NCBI RefSeq assembly: GCF_030388665.1
Contig: NZ_CP128846.1
Coordinates: 8,838,001-8,902,000 of the forward strand
DNA: 64,000 nt
From: Streptomyces flavofungini
GTDB lineage: Bacteria; Actinomycetota; Actinomycetes; Streptomycetales; Streptomycetaceae
Direction of reading: 5' to 3'
In this document: positions 43,672 through 52,253 of the stretch, piece by piece
Numbering within the stretch: the first letter of the stretch is position 1
Layout: every line of letters begins with the position of its first letter
Program-made: the position numbers and the translations under genes
Notes under the pieces: model-generated
The model's input: only the letters and a program-made list of their open reading frames with translations
Database searches by the model: none
What the model was told of the DNA's origin: nothing

Positions 43672-44706
43672 ATGTCCGCAACCCAGTCACCGCTCGACAG
43701 CGGCGGTCCGCCGGTCGTGCTCAGCGGCGTCGGCCACTACTTCCCCGGCGAGCCGGTCACCAACGACCACTTCGCCCAACTGCCGGGACTCGACGTGGAC
43801 GACGCCTGGATCCGCAAGTACACCGGCGTCCGGACCCGCCACTGGGCGGGGCCCGAGGAGCGGTTCGCCGAGATGGGCGTCAAGGCCGCGCGGGCCGCCC
43901 TCGACGACGCGGGTCTCGACATCGCCGACGTGGACGTGATCGTCGGCACCAGCGCGACCGCCCGGCCGCGCGCCAACCCGTCCTCGATCGGCAACAACTA
44001 CATGGACATCTCCCTTCCGGTGCAACGGCAGTTGGGCGCCAGGGACGCGTTCTGCTTCGACGTGACCGCCGTGGCCTGCGCGGGGTTCCTGTACGCGAGC
44101 GTGGTGGCCCGGGGCCTGCTCGCGACGACGGGGGCGAGGACCGCCCTCGTGGTGTGCGCCGAGAGCCCGCGCGCCATCCTCAACTTCGGGTTCAAGAACT
44201 CCGCGCTGTTCGGTGCCGGCGCCGCGGCGGCGGTCTGGCGGCGCGGCGAGTCCGTGGGCGGCGGCGCCGACGGACTGCCCACCCGCAGCGGGATGATCGA
44301 CGTGGTGCTGCGCGCCGACGGCCGCTACTACGACGCCTTCGACATCGACGAGAACGACAAGATGGTGATGCGCGGGGGAGTGCTCTCCGAGGTCACGCCG
44401 GACATGCTCGTCGACGCCGGGCAGACCGTCCTGAAACGCAACGGCCTGGCCCCGGAACAGATTTCCTGGTGCGTTCCCCATCAGGCCAACACCAATCTCC
44501 TGCACCCGATGGCGGACCGCCTCGGGATTCCCCGCGAACGCATGCTCCTGAACCTGCCGCGGCGCGGCAACACCTCCAGCGTGGGAATGCCGAGCGCGCT
44601 CTCCGAATATGTGCGGGACGGCACGGTGAAACCCGGCGAACTGCTCCTCGGCGTCAGCATCGGGCGCGGTCTGAGCTGGGGCGCCATGGTTTTCCGGTAC
44701 CAGTGA
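43672..44706 (+). CDS. KASIII-like ketosynthase, canonical triad
   Basis: 344 residues. Cys in TAVACAGFLYAS, His in CVPHQANTNLL and Asn in RRGNTSSVGMPSAL are all intact, and DDAWIRKYTGVRTRHW is FabH-like. It should be a competent decarboxylating KS, probably using a CoA-bound acyl unit. ATG 43672 has GGAAAGGA upstream. It lies in the rightward operon between two slippage-repeat arrays. Confidence 0.9.
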   Translation: MSATQSPLDSGGPPVVLSGVGHYFPGEPVTNDHFAQLPGLDVDDAWIRKYTGVRTRHWAGPEERFAEMGVKAARAALDDAGLDIADVDVIVGTSATARPRANPSSIGNNYMDISLPVQRQLGARDAFCFDVTAVACAGFLYASVVARGLLATTGARTALVVCAESPRAILNFGFKNSALFGAGAAAAVWRRGESVGGGADGLPTRSGMIDVVLRADGRYYDAFDIDENDKMVMRGGVLSEVTPDMLVDAGQTVLKRNGLAPEQISWCVPHQANTNLLHPMADRLGIPRERMLLNLPRRGNTSSVGMPSALSEYVRDGTVKPGELLLGVSIGRGLSWGAMVFRYQ

Positions 44707-44760
44707 ATCCACGTACCAGTGAATCCCCGTACCAGCGAATCGCCGTACCAGTGACCTGCG
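44697..44760 (+). repeat. 16-bp tandem repeat, four copies, from a KS 3' end
   Basis: GTACCAGTGAATCC recurs with 16-bp period at 44697, 44713, 44729 and 44745, with a degenerate fifth at 44761. The first copy contains the terminal Tyr-Gln-stop of the KASIII gene, and the later copies repeat its TGA. Confidence 0.88.
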
Positions 44761-44813
44761 GTGCCGGAAAGCGCCGTACCGAGGCTGAACCAGAGAGCGA
44801 GAGGTGAACGGTC

Positions 44814-45608
44814 TTGTCCGATTCCAGGAACGCGCTGGTGACCGGGGGCACCCGGGGCCTCGGCCTGGCCGTCGGCCGGATGCTGGCCGAGCGGGGGTGG
44901 CGCACCACGGTGCTCGGCCTCGACCCGGGCCGCATCGAGAAGGTGCGGGCCATGGCCGAGGCCGAGGGCCTCGACCTGCGGGCGGTGCGCGCCGACGTCA
45001 CGTCGGAGGAGTCCGTCAAGGAGGTCTTCGCCGAGCTGACGGCGGAGCAGCCGCTGCACCTGTGCGTCAACAACGCGGGCCGCAACCTCTCCCGCCTGCT
45101 GCTGCGCACACCGCGGGACGACAGCGCCGGCGAGCTGCTCACCCATCCGCTCGACGACTGGGAGAAGACGCTGCGGCTGTGTCTGACGGGGGTGTTCCTC
45201 GTCGGGCGGGAGGCCGCCGCCAGCATGGTGCGGCACCAGGTGGCGGGCGCCATCGTCAACGTCTCGTCCGGCCTCGCGGCCGGCGCCTACGGCCAGTCCG
45301 CGTACACCGCGGCGAAGGCGGGCGTGGAGGCGCTGACCCGCACCTGGTCCTACGAACTCGGTCCCTACGGGATCCGGGTGGCGGCCGTCGCGCCGGGCGT
45401 CATGGACGGCGAGGCCCTGCGGGAGAAGAGCACGGCCTTCCCGCGGCACGCGCGGTACATGGACGGCCTGAAGCGCTTTGTGCCGCTCGGCCGTTGGGGC
45501 GCGGAGGAAGAGATAGCGGACGCGGTGTGCTTCGCCGCGGAGAACCCCTATGTCACCGGTTCCGTGATTCGGGTCGACGGCGGCGGGCCGCCCGGCTGGG
45601 TGCCGTGA
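44814..45608 (+). CDS. Short-chain dehydrogenase/ketoreductase (FabG-like)
   Basis: 264 residues. TGGTRGLG (NADPH loop), NNAGRN, the Ser of NVSSGLA and YTAAK give an intact active site; VDGGGPPGW ends the fold. It should reduce a beta-keto (or other keto) acyl thioester during macrodiolide assembly. The start is TTG 44814 with GAGAGG nine bases upstream. One of three SDR genes here; NonM/N/O-type ketoreductases are the nonactin counterparts. Which stereocentre it sets is unknown. Confidence 0.88.
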   Translation: MSDSRNALVTGGTRGLGLAVGRMLAERGWRTTVLGLDPGRIEKVRAMAEAEGLDLRAVRADVTSEESVKEVFAELTAEQPLHLCVNNAGRNLSRLLLRTPRDDSAGELLTHPLDDWEKTLRLCLTGVFLVGREAAASMVRHQVAGAIVNVSSGLAAGAYGQSAYTAAKAGVEALTRTWSYELGPYGIRVAAVAPGVMDGEALREKSTAFPRHARYMDGLKRFVPLGRWGAEEEIADAVCFAAENPYVTGSVIRVDGGGPPGWVP

Positions 45609-45647
45609 CGAAAACCGGCGGGCCGGGCGAAGCGCGCCCATGAGTGG

Positions 45648-45662
45648 GGTACGTCGAGTACC
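45648..45662. promoter_or_regulatory. GGTAC-N5-GTACC element before a KASIII gene
   Basis: GGTACGTCGAGTACC has the same half-sites and spacing as the palindrome at 39317-39331. It lies in the 86-bp gap after an SDR stop and 33 bp before the next start, so it probably marks an internal promoter. Confidence 0.6.
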
Positions 45663-45694
45663 CACGGAATGAATCATCGAGTACTGGAGGCCAG

Positions 45695-46705
45695 ATGCAG
45701 TCGAATGCCGACGCCACTAGTTTTCCGTCCATGACGACAGGCCACCACGGCATCTGGGAAGACGCCGGAATACGCTTCACCGGATTCGGTCACTATTTCG
45801 GCTCCGAGGAAATACACAACGAGGGCGTGGAGGACGCCACGACGAGCGTCGTGGAGGACCGCGTCATCGGCGGAGTCGGCGTCCGCACCCGCTATCGGGC
45901 CGGTGAGCACGAAACCCCCGTCTTCATGGCCGCGGCGGCTTCCCGGCAGGCCCTGGAGGACGCGGGACTCGACGCCGGCGACATCGACGTGGTGGTCGTC
46001 AGCCACTGGACCGACCGCAACTACGTCCACGAGGTGGGCGCGCTGACCGCGGCGGAGCTCGGCATGAAGGGCTCCATGGCCTTCGAAGTGTGCGGCTCCT
46101 GCGCCGGGTTCATCCAGGCAGTGCACACCGCGGCCTCGTTCCTGACCTCCCCCACCGGCTACCGCAAGGCGCTGGTGGCGACCACCGAGCGCGTCACCCG
46201 GCGCGTGCGGCCCGGCTCCAAGGGCTCGATGCTCGTCTCCGACGGCGCTGGTGCCGTCGTCCTCGAGGCGACCCCCGGCGGCACGCCCGGCCTGATCGAC
46301 TCGGTGTTCCACACCGACGGCAGCCTCGCCAACATGTCCGCGGCGGGCGGCGAGAAGGGCTGGGTCAAGAGCCACCCGGACCTCAACGACGTCGCCCTCG
46401 CGCACATCGCCGACACCGTCGAGGAGATCCTCGGCCGCAACAAGCTGACCATCGGCGACATCGACTGGCTCATCCCGCACTCCGGGACCGAGCCGCTCGC
46501 CAAGGGCATCCAGCACAACCTGGGCGCGGACCCGGCACGCGTCCTGACCAACCTCTCCTTCCGCGGCAACGTCTCCAGCGCCTCCATCCCCACCACGGTC
46601 TCGGAGCTGCGGGAGCGCGGCGTCGTGAAATCCGGCGACCTGGTCCTCTCGCCCTCCATCGGCGGCGGGGTCTGGTGCTGGGGCAGCCTCCTCTACCGGA
46701 TCTGA
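45695..46705 (+). CDS. KASIII-like ketosynthase (HSGT subtype)
   Basis: 336 residues. Cys in EVCGSCAGFIQAV, His in LIPHSGTEPLAK and Asn in FRGNVSSASIPTTV; the triad is present, but the HQAN motif of FabH is HSGT, as in its relative at 42573. ATG 45695 follows CTGGAGG. The GGTAC-N5-GTACC element 33 bp upstream suggests that transcription can start here. It is followed 24 bp later by the second His-less KS. Confidence 0.88.
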   Translation: MQSNADATSFPSMTTGHHGIWEDAGIRFTGFGHYFGSEEIHNEGVEDATTSVVEDRVIGGVGVRTRYRAGEHETPVFMAAAASRQALEDAGLDAGDIDVVVVSHWTDRNYVHEVGALTAAELGMKGSMAFEVCGSCAGFIQAVHTAASFLTSPTGYRKALVATTERVTRRVRPGSKGSMLVSDGAGAVVLEATPGGTPGLIDSVFHTDGSLANMSAAGGEKGWVKSHPDLNDVALAHIADTVEEILGRNKLTIGDIDWLIPHSGTEPLAKGIQHNLGADPARVLTNLSFRGNVSSASIPTTVSELRERGVVKSGDLVLSPSIGGGVWCWGSLLYRI

Positions 46706-46729
46706 GCGCACCGACCGAGCTGGGGACAC

Positions 46730-48055
46730 GTGGCGAATCCGATCAAAGGGGTCCGAGCGGTGACCACGACCAAGAGCCCCCGGGACGCACTCGTCACCGG
46801 CATGGGCTTCTGTCTGCCGGGGCGCGGGGCGCCGACGGCGACACCGGAGCAGTTCTGGACGGCCGTCGCGCACGGCGACTCGTTCCTGGCACAGGACGAC
46901 GGCACGTACTTCGGCAGCGTGCCCCTCGACCCGGAGTCCGTCGTCGCCCGGCTGCCGGAGATACCGCCGCGTTTCGTCGCGAAGTACTCCGACATCCATC
47001 TGTACGGGCTCCTCGCCCTGCTCGAGGCGTGCGAGGACGCCACCCTCGACTGGCGCACGGGCGCGCTCCGCGAGGCCGCGGTGCTCGCGGGCCGCAACGC
47101 CACGGCCGACGCCATCGTCGACACCTATCTGCCGGTGCTGCTCGCCGACACCCGGCACATCAGCCCGCGCGAGGCCCGCTCCGTGCTGTTCCGCAACGTC
47201 CTCAACGCGGTGATGTCGGACGTCGAGACCACCCAGGCGGGCCTCGTGGGTGCCACCGGGCCCAGCTACACGCTGTCGTGCGGCTGTGCCTCGTCCGCCG
47301 TGCTGATCGGCAACGCCGCCCGGATGATCGCGGCGGGCGAGACGGACATCGCCGTCGTCACCGGTGCCGACTACTGGCGCGAGAGCCGCCTGCGCCAGTA
47401 CGCCGAACTGGAGGCCAGGTCCGTCCAGGGGAGCGAGCCGCAGACCGCCACCCTCATCGACGAGCCCATGCGCCCCTACGACGAGCGGGCCGCGGGCCTC
47501 AACTACGGCAACGGCGCCGCCACCTTGATCCTGGAGAGCCGCGAGCACGCCCGGCGCCGCGGGGCCCGCAGCTACGGCCGGATCCTCGGCCAGACCACCA
47601 CCCGCAACGCCCAGCCGAACCTGGCCCTCGACACCGACGGCGCCGGGGCGGTGCGCGCCGCGCGCTCCTGCATGGCGGGTCGCGCCGCACCGGACGAGAT
47701 CGACTACGTCAACGGCGCCGCGACCGGCGACCGGGCCTTCAACCTCATGGAGGGCAACATCATGCCCGCGATCTTCGGCGAGCGGACGGCCACGCTGCCC
47801 GTCACCGTCCAAGAGGCCGTGTTCGGCCACAGCGGGGCGCCGCTCGGTGTGATCGGAGTGGCGGCGACGCTCCAGATGATGGGCCACGGCCGCATCGCCC
47901 CGACCGCCAACTGCGAGAAACCCGCCGGGGTGTGCACCTTCGACCCGGTGCCCGGGACGGAGGGCCGGCCCGCCCGCGTCGACCTGGCCCTCAGCCTCAA
48001 CTACACGATCGGCTCCGTGGCCAGCGCCATCCTCGTGGGAGGCTGCGATGACTGA
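46730..48055 (+). CDS. Divergent KASI/II-type ketosynthase, twin of 37814-39133
   Basis: 441 residues. Nucleophile in LSCGCASSAVLIG. As in its twin, the HGTGT His is replaced (YVNGAATGDRAFN) while FGHSGAPLG keeps the second His and the usual Lys motif is VQEAV. The shared substitutions argue for a common, non-standard reaction; C-O bond (ester) formation as by NonJ/NonK is the favoured inference, one enzyme per ester of the diolide. GTG 46730; GTG 46760 after AAAGGGG is an alternative. Its stop overlaps the next start by 8 bp. Confidence 0.87.
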   Translation: MANPIKGVRAVTTTKSPRDALVTGMGFCLPGRGAPTATPEQFWTAVAHGDSFLAQDDGTYFGSVPLDPESVVARLPEIPPRFVAKYSDIHLYGLLALLEACEDATLDWRTGALREAAVLAGRNATADAIVDTYLPVLLADTRHISPREARSVLFRNVLNAVMSDVETTQAGLVGATGPSYTLSCGCASSAVLIGNAARMIAAGETDIAVVTGADYWRESRLRQYAELEARSVQGSEPQTATLIDEPMRPYDERAAGLNYGNGAATLILESREHARRRGARSYGRILGQTTTRNAQPNLALDTDGAGAVRAARSCMAGRAAPDEIDYVNGAATGDRAFNLMEGNIMPAIFGERTATLPVTVQEAVFGHSGAPLGVIGVAATLQMMGHGRIAPTANCEKPAGVCTFDPVPGTEGRPARVDLALSLNYTIGSVASAILVGGCDD

Positions 48056-49604
48056 ACAGCGCACGACGACCGCACAGCGCACGACCAGCGCACAGCGGAC
48101 GGCCGAGGCCGCCCCCGTCGCACGGCTGGAGACGGACTCCCTCGCCCCCGTGGGCCGCCACGTCCTCCTCGAATCCACCCCCGGCGCCACCCACACCCGC
48201 GCCGTCAAGGAGGCCTGGGAGCGCCTCGGGTTCCACGTCACCGCCGTCAACGGCGCGGACACGCCCGAACCCCCCGACGTGTACTGCGTCGTGGCCCTCG
48301 GCAACGAGGCGCTCGGCAGCCGCACCTCGGCGTCGCTGCGCCGCGCACACGTGGCCCGCGTCCTGGAGGCGATGGCCCGCCGGGGCTACGGCCGCGCCGT
48401 CCTGGTCACCGACGCGGGCCCGCACGTCCACGACGACGCGGAGCCGGAGTGCGCCGCGGAGCGAGCGGCCGACCACGCCTGGTGGCAGCACCTGGCCAAG
48501 CGGTGCGCCACCCAGGGGGTGCTCGCCAACACCGTGCGCGTCGGCTACGCCCCGTTCCTCGGGCACGACCTCACCGCCGAGGCCGCGGGCGAACTGCTCC
48601 GGCACCTGGTCACCCGCCGTCCCCTCACCCCGCCCGAACTCGACTCGGCACTGCGCCTGCTCGCCTCACGCGGCTTCGGCAGCGTGGCGGGGGAGACCCT
48701 GCCCCTCGACGGCGGGCTCGACGCGGGCATCGTACCCATGCCGTCGGCGCGCCCGCCGCGCCCCGACCGGGCCGCCGCCGACACCCAGGAAGCCGACCCG
48801 TTCCGGCTCGCCGGGCGCGTCGTGATGGTCACGGGAGCCAGCAGCGGCATCGGCGCGAGCATCGCCCGGGAGAGCGCGGCCCGCGGCGCCGATGTCGTCC
48901 TCGTCGCCCGCCGCCGCCCCGAGCTGGAGAAACTCGCCGCCGAGATCCGCGAACTCGGCCGCAGGGCCTGGGTGGTGACCGCGGACCTGTCCGACCCGTC
49001 ACGGGCGGCCGGCCTGGTCCACGAGGCCTGGGAGCGCACCGGGGGCGTCGACGCCCTCGCCTACGCCGCGGGCGCCGTCTCCTTCGACGGCGCCGGCGAC
49101 AACTCCGACAACCGCCATCGGCTCCTCGCCCTCAACTCCCTGTCGTACGCCAGCACGTGCGACGCGCTGCTCAAGCACTGGGCGGCGACCCGCCGCGGCG
49201 GCGCCGTGGCCGTCGTGTCCTCCCTCGCCGCGGTGAGCGCACCGGTGGCGAACCTGGCGAGCTACGGCCTGAGCAAGGCCGCGACCGCCCAGTTCACCAG
49301 CCACTTCGCCACCTCGGCGGCCCGGTACAAGGTGCGGGCCAACAGCGTGCTCCCTGGCTTCGTCCGCACCCCGATGACGGACGTCACCAACCCCGCGTTC
49401 CTGGACGCGACCAACCGGCTCGTGCCCACGGGCCGGATGAGTGAACCCACGGAGGTCGCGGCCCTCGTCTGCTACCTCATCAGCCCCGCGGCGGCCGGTC
49501 TGACCGGCGCGCAGCTGCGCGTGGACGGCGGCGGCCACTGCCTGGCCGGACTGCCGCACCTGGACCCGTCCGAGCACCCCCTAGAGGAAGGACCCCGGCA
49601 GTGA
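48048..49604 (+). CDS. Fused double SDR: degenerate N-domain, active C-domain
   Basis: 518 residues. Residues about 260-505 form a complete SDR: TGASSGIGASIA, the Ser of VVSSLAA and SYGLSKAA, ending LRVDGGGH. The first 235 residues also look like an SDR scaffold (VLANTVRVGY, GETLPLDGG near its end), but the glycine loop and the Tyr-x-x-x-Lys pair are missing (HAWWQHLAKRC). The layout resembles the pseudo-KR plus KR pair of modular synthases. The N-terminus carries AQRTT slippage repeats. ATG 48048 overlaps the KS stop. Confidence 0.82.
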   Translation: MTEQRTTTAQRTTSAQRTAEAAPVARLETDSLAPVGRHVLLESTPGATHTRAVKEAWERLGFHVTAVNGADTPEPPDVYCVVALGNEALGSRTSASLRRAHVARVLEAMARRGYGRAVLVTDAGPHVHDDAEPECAAERAADHAWWQHLAKRCATQGVLANTVRVGYAPFLGHDLTAEAAGELLRHLVTRRPLTPPELDSALRLLASRGFGSVAGETLPLDGGLDAGIVPMPSARPPRPDRAAADTQEADPFRLAGRVVMVTGASSGIGASIARESAARGADVVLVARRRPELEKLAAEIRELGRRAWVVTADLSDPSRAAGLVHEAWERTGGVDALAYAAGAVSFDGAGDNSDNRHRLLALNSLSYASTCDALLKHWAATRRGGAVAVVSSLAAVSAPVANLASYGLSKAATAQFTSHFATSAARYKVRANSVLPGFVRTPMTDVTNPAFLDATNRLVPTGRMSEPTEVAALVCYLISPAAAGLTGAQLRVDGGGHCLAGLPHLDPSEHPLEEGPRQ

Positions 49605-49695
49605 CGCCCCACGTGCCGCGCCCCCGGCCCTCCGCGCCGCGCACCGACACCGCAGTGCCGCTCCCGAACCCCACCGCGCCGGAAGGAGACCGCAG

Positions 49696-50523
49696 GTGAC
49701 CGACAACAGGCCCCTCAAGGGCAAGGTGGCGCTGGTCGCGGGCGCATCCTCCGGGATCGGGGCGAGCATCGCCCGTACGCTCGCCCAGGCGGGCGCCTCC
49801 GTCGCGCTCGTGGCCCGGCGGGGGGACCAGCTCGCCGCCGTGGAGCAGGACGTGGCGGGCCACGAAGTGCCCGCCGTCACCCTCGTCGCCGACCTGGCGG
49901 CCGACGGCGCGCCCAAGGACACGGTGGCCGCCGCCGAACGGGCCCTCGGCCCCATCGACATCATGGTGAACAACGCCGCCCTGGCCCGCACCGGGCCCAT
50001 CCACGACACCCACCCCCGGCACTGGCGGCAGGCCTTCCACCTCAACCTGGACGTGCCGTTCCTGCTGGCCCGCGCCGTCCTGCCCGGCATGCGCGAACGC
50101 GGCCACGGCTGGATCGTCAACATCAGCTCCGAGGGCAGCCTGCTCCAGGCCGACTGGTCGGCCCCGTACTCCATCACCAAGCGCGCCCTGAACGCCCTCA
50201 CCGGCCAGATCGACCTGGAGAACCGGCACCTGGGAGTGCGCGCCATCGCCGTGCTGCCCGGCTGGGTGCGCACCGACCTGGCCCAGGACCCCGAGACTCT
50301 GGGCGTGGAGGTCAGGGACCTCCTCGACCCCGCGGACATCGCCGACGTCGTGCTGTGGGCCGTCACGCTCCCGCCCGCGGTCAGCGTAGGCCCGCTGATA
50401 CCCGTGCGCCCCGTCAGCAGGAACGCCCAGACCTTGGTCAACTGGGAGCAGTACCTGCGGACGCTGCGCCACTACGACGCCTCCGGCGGCCACATGGTCG
50501 ACGTGCCCGGGATCCCCGAATGA
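49696..50523 (+). CDS. Short-chain dehydrogenase/ketoreductase
   Basis: 275 residues. AGASSGIGASIA cofactor loop, MVNNAALA, NISSEGSLL and PYSITK give an intact SDR site. An extended C-terminus (WEQYLRTLRHYDASGGHMV) is unusual for FabG. GTG 49696 has GGAAGGAGACC upstream. Its TGA overlaps the start of the acyl-CoA ligase as ATGA. Probably one of the reductases setting alcohols before tetrahydrofuran closure; exact step unknown. Confidence 0.88.
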   Translation: MTDNRPLKGKVALVAGASSGIGASIARTLAQAGASVALVARRGDQLAAVEQDVAGHEVPAVTLVADLAADGAPKDTVAAAERALGPIDIMVNNAALARTGPIHDTHPRHWRQAFHLNLDVPFLLARAVLPGMRERGHGWIVNISSEGSLLQADWSAPYSITKRALNALTGQIDLENRHLGVRAIAVLPGWVRTDLAQDPETLGVEVRDLLDPADIADVVLWAVTLPPAVSVGPLIPVRPVSRNAQTLVNWEQYLRTLRHYDASGGHMVDVPGIPE

Positions 50524-52253
50524 CCGGCGCCACGACCGCCCCCGGACCGGCCCCGGCGACGCAGCCCGAGGAGCGGGCGGCCGACCGGATCGTCGAGATC
50601 CTCCCGCCCGGCGACCCCCGGGTGCCCGACGCCGCGCACTGTGTGACGGGCGAGCTGCTCGCCGCCCGCGCCCAGGCCCACCCCGACCGTGTGTACGCCG
50701 TCTTCGATGACGACGCCGACGCCGACGGCGGTGACGTCACCGAGTGGACGTACGGGCAGGCCTACGACGACGCGCGCGCCACCGCCGCCGCCCTGCACCG
50801 CCTCGGCGTGCGCCAGGGCGACACCGTGCTGTGCTGGCTGCCCAACGGCCGGGACGCGCTGCGGGTCTGGTACGGCGTCAACCTCCTCGGCGCCGTGCAC
50901 GTCCCCGTCAACACCGCCTACCGGGGCAGCCTGCTCGGGCACGTGCTCGCCAACTCCGGCGCCCGCGTCCTGATCGCGCACGCGCTGCTCGTCGACCGGC
51001 TCCAGCACACCGGCGGCGGCCGCCTCCAGGAGGTCGTCGTCCTCGGCGGCGGCCCCGACGACCCCTGGCCCGACGCCCTGCCCGGCGCCCCGCGCGTCCA
51101 CGGTCCGTCCGCCCTGCGCGGGAAGCCGCAGGACTTCGTGCCGCCCGAGCGGCCGGTCGCCCCCTGGGACACCATGGCGGTGATCTACACCTCGGGCACC
51201 ACGGGACCGTCCAAGGGCGTCCTGGTCTCCTACGTCCACCACTACTCGACGGTGACGGCGCTCCTCGACGACGACATCAGCGAGCACGACCGCTACCTGC
51301 TCAACCTGCCGCTGTGTCACGGCGGCGGCACCGAAGTGGCCTACTGCATGCTCCTCTTCGGGGGATCGGTCGTCGTCACCGAGGGCTTCAGGACAGCCGA
51401 GTTCTGGGAGGTGGTCCGGCGCCACGAGGTGACCATGTGCACCCTGCTCGGCGCCATGGTGGACTTCCTGCTGGGACTGCCGCCACGCCCGGGCGACACC
51501 GACCATCCGCTGCGCGCCGCCTGCGTGATCCCGCTGACGCGCCAGGCCCTCGACTTCGGCCGCCGCTTCGGTGTGGACGTCTACACCGGCTTCAACATGT
51601 CCGAGACATCGGCTCCGCTGGTGTCCGCGCTCAACCCGCAGCGCACCGGCAGCTGTGGCCGGCCGCGCCCCGGCGTGCAGTGCAGGGTGGTGGACGAGCA
51701 CGGCATCGACGTACCGGACGGCACCGCGGGCGAGCTGGTGCTCCGCGCCGACCGGCCGTGGTCGCTGTTCCACGGCTACCACGGCATGCCGGAGGCCACC
51801 GCGGCGGCGTGGCGGCACGGCTGGTTCCACACCGGCGACGCCGTGCTGCGCGAACCGGGCGGCGACTACTTCTTCGTGGACCGCATCAAGGACGCCATCC
51901 GGCGCCGGGGCGAGAACGTCTCCTCCGCCGAGGTGGAGGCCGAACTGCTCAGCCATCCGGCCGTGGCCCTCGCCGCGGCCGTGGCGGTGCCCAGCGACCA
52001 CGCGGAGGACGAGATACTCGCCGCCCTCGTGCTGCGGCCCGGCGTCCGCTTCGACCCGGAGCAGTTCCTCGCCCACCTGCGGCCGCGCATGGCGCACTTC
52101 ATGGTGCCGCGCTATCTGCGGGTGCTCTCCGAGCTGCCCGTGACGGAGACGGGCAAGGTCCGCAAGGAGACGCTGCGCGCGCAGGGCGTCACCCCCGACA
52201 CCTGGGACCGGGTGGCCGCAGGGATCGAGGTCACCCGTGACCGCGTCCGCTGA
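50520..52253 (+). CDS. Acyl-CoA ligase (ANL superfamily)
   Basis: 577 residues. YTSGTTGPSKG phosphate loop, GFNMSETSAPL, WFHTGDAV, RIKDAIRRRGENVSSAEVE and the catalytic Lys in TETGKVRK are all present, so it should form acyl-AMP and acyl-CoA. NonL plays the same role in nonactin synthesis, activating the hydroxy acid before macrolactonisation; here it may activate a free hydroxy-acid half or a starter. It is coupled to both neighbours: ATGA overlap before it and a 17-bp overlap with the next gene. Confidence 0.9.
   Translation: MTGATTAPGPAPATQPEERAADRIVEILPPGDPRVPDAAHCVTGELLAARAQAHPDRVYAVFDDDADADGGDVTEWTYGQAYDDARATAAALHRLGVRQGDTVLCWLPNGRDALRVWYGVNLLGAVHVPVNTAYRGSLLGHVLANSGARVLIAHALLVDRLQHTGGGRLQEVVVLGGGPDDPWPDALPGAPRVHGPSALRGKPQDFVPPERPVAPWDTMAVIYTSGTTGPSKGVLVSYVHHYSTVTALLDDDISEHDRYLLNLPLCHGGGTEVAYCMLLFGGSVVVTEGFRTAEFWEVVRRHEVTMCTLLGAMVDFLLGLPPRPGDTDHPLRAACVIPLTRQALDFGRRFGVDVYTGFNMSETSAPLVSALNPQRTGSCGRPRPGVQCRVVDEHGIDVPDGTAGELVLRADRPWSLFHGYHGMPEATAAAWRHGWFHTGDAVLREPGGDYFFVDRIKDAIRRRGENVSSAEVEAELLSHPAVALAAAVAVPSDHAEDEILAALVLRPGVRFDPEQFLAHLRPRMAHFMVPRYLRVLSELPVTETGKVRKETLRAQGVTPDTWDRVAAGIEVTRDRVR

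Noticed and set aside
43523..44760. Possible CRISPR-like arrays
   Set aside because: Units are 14-16 bp, directly head-to-tail with no spacers, and seeded from coding sequence; no cas genes are near.
44697..44760. GTACC repeats read as regulator binding sites
   Set aside because: They are head-to-tail copies of a gene end with 16-bp period, not the inverted GGTAC-N5-GTACC pairs.
45674..48325. 883-codon minus-strand frame over the KS genes
   Set aside because: Shadow of the two ketosynthases, which have intact Cys/His motifs on the plus strand.
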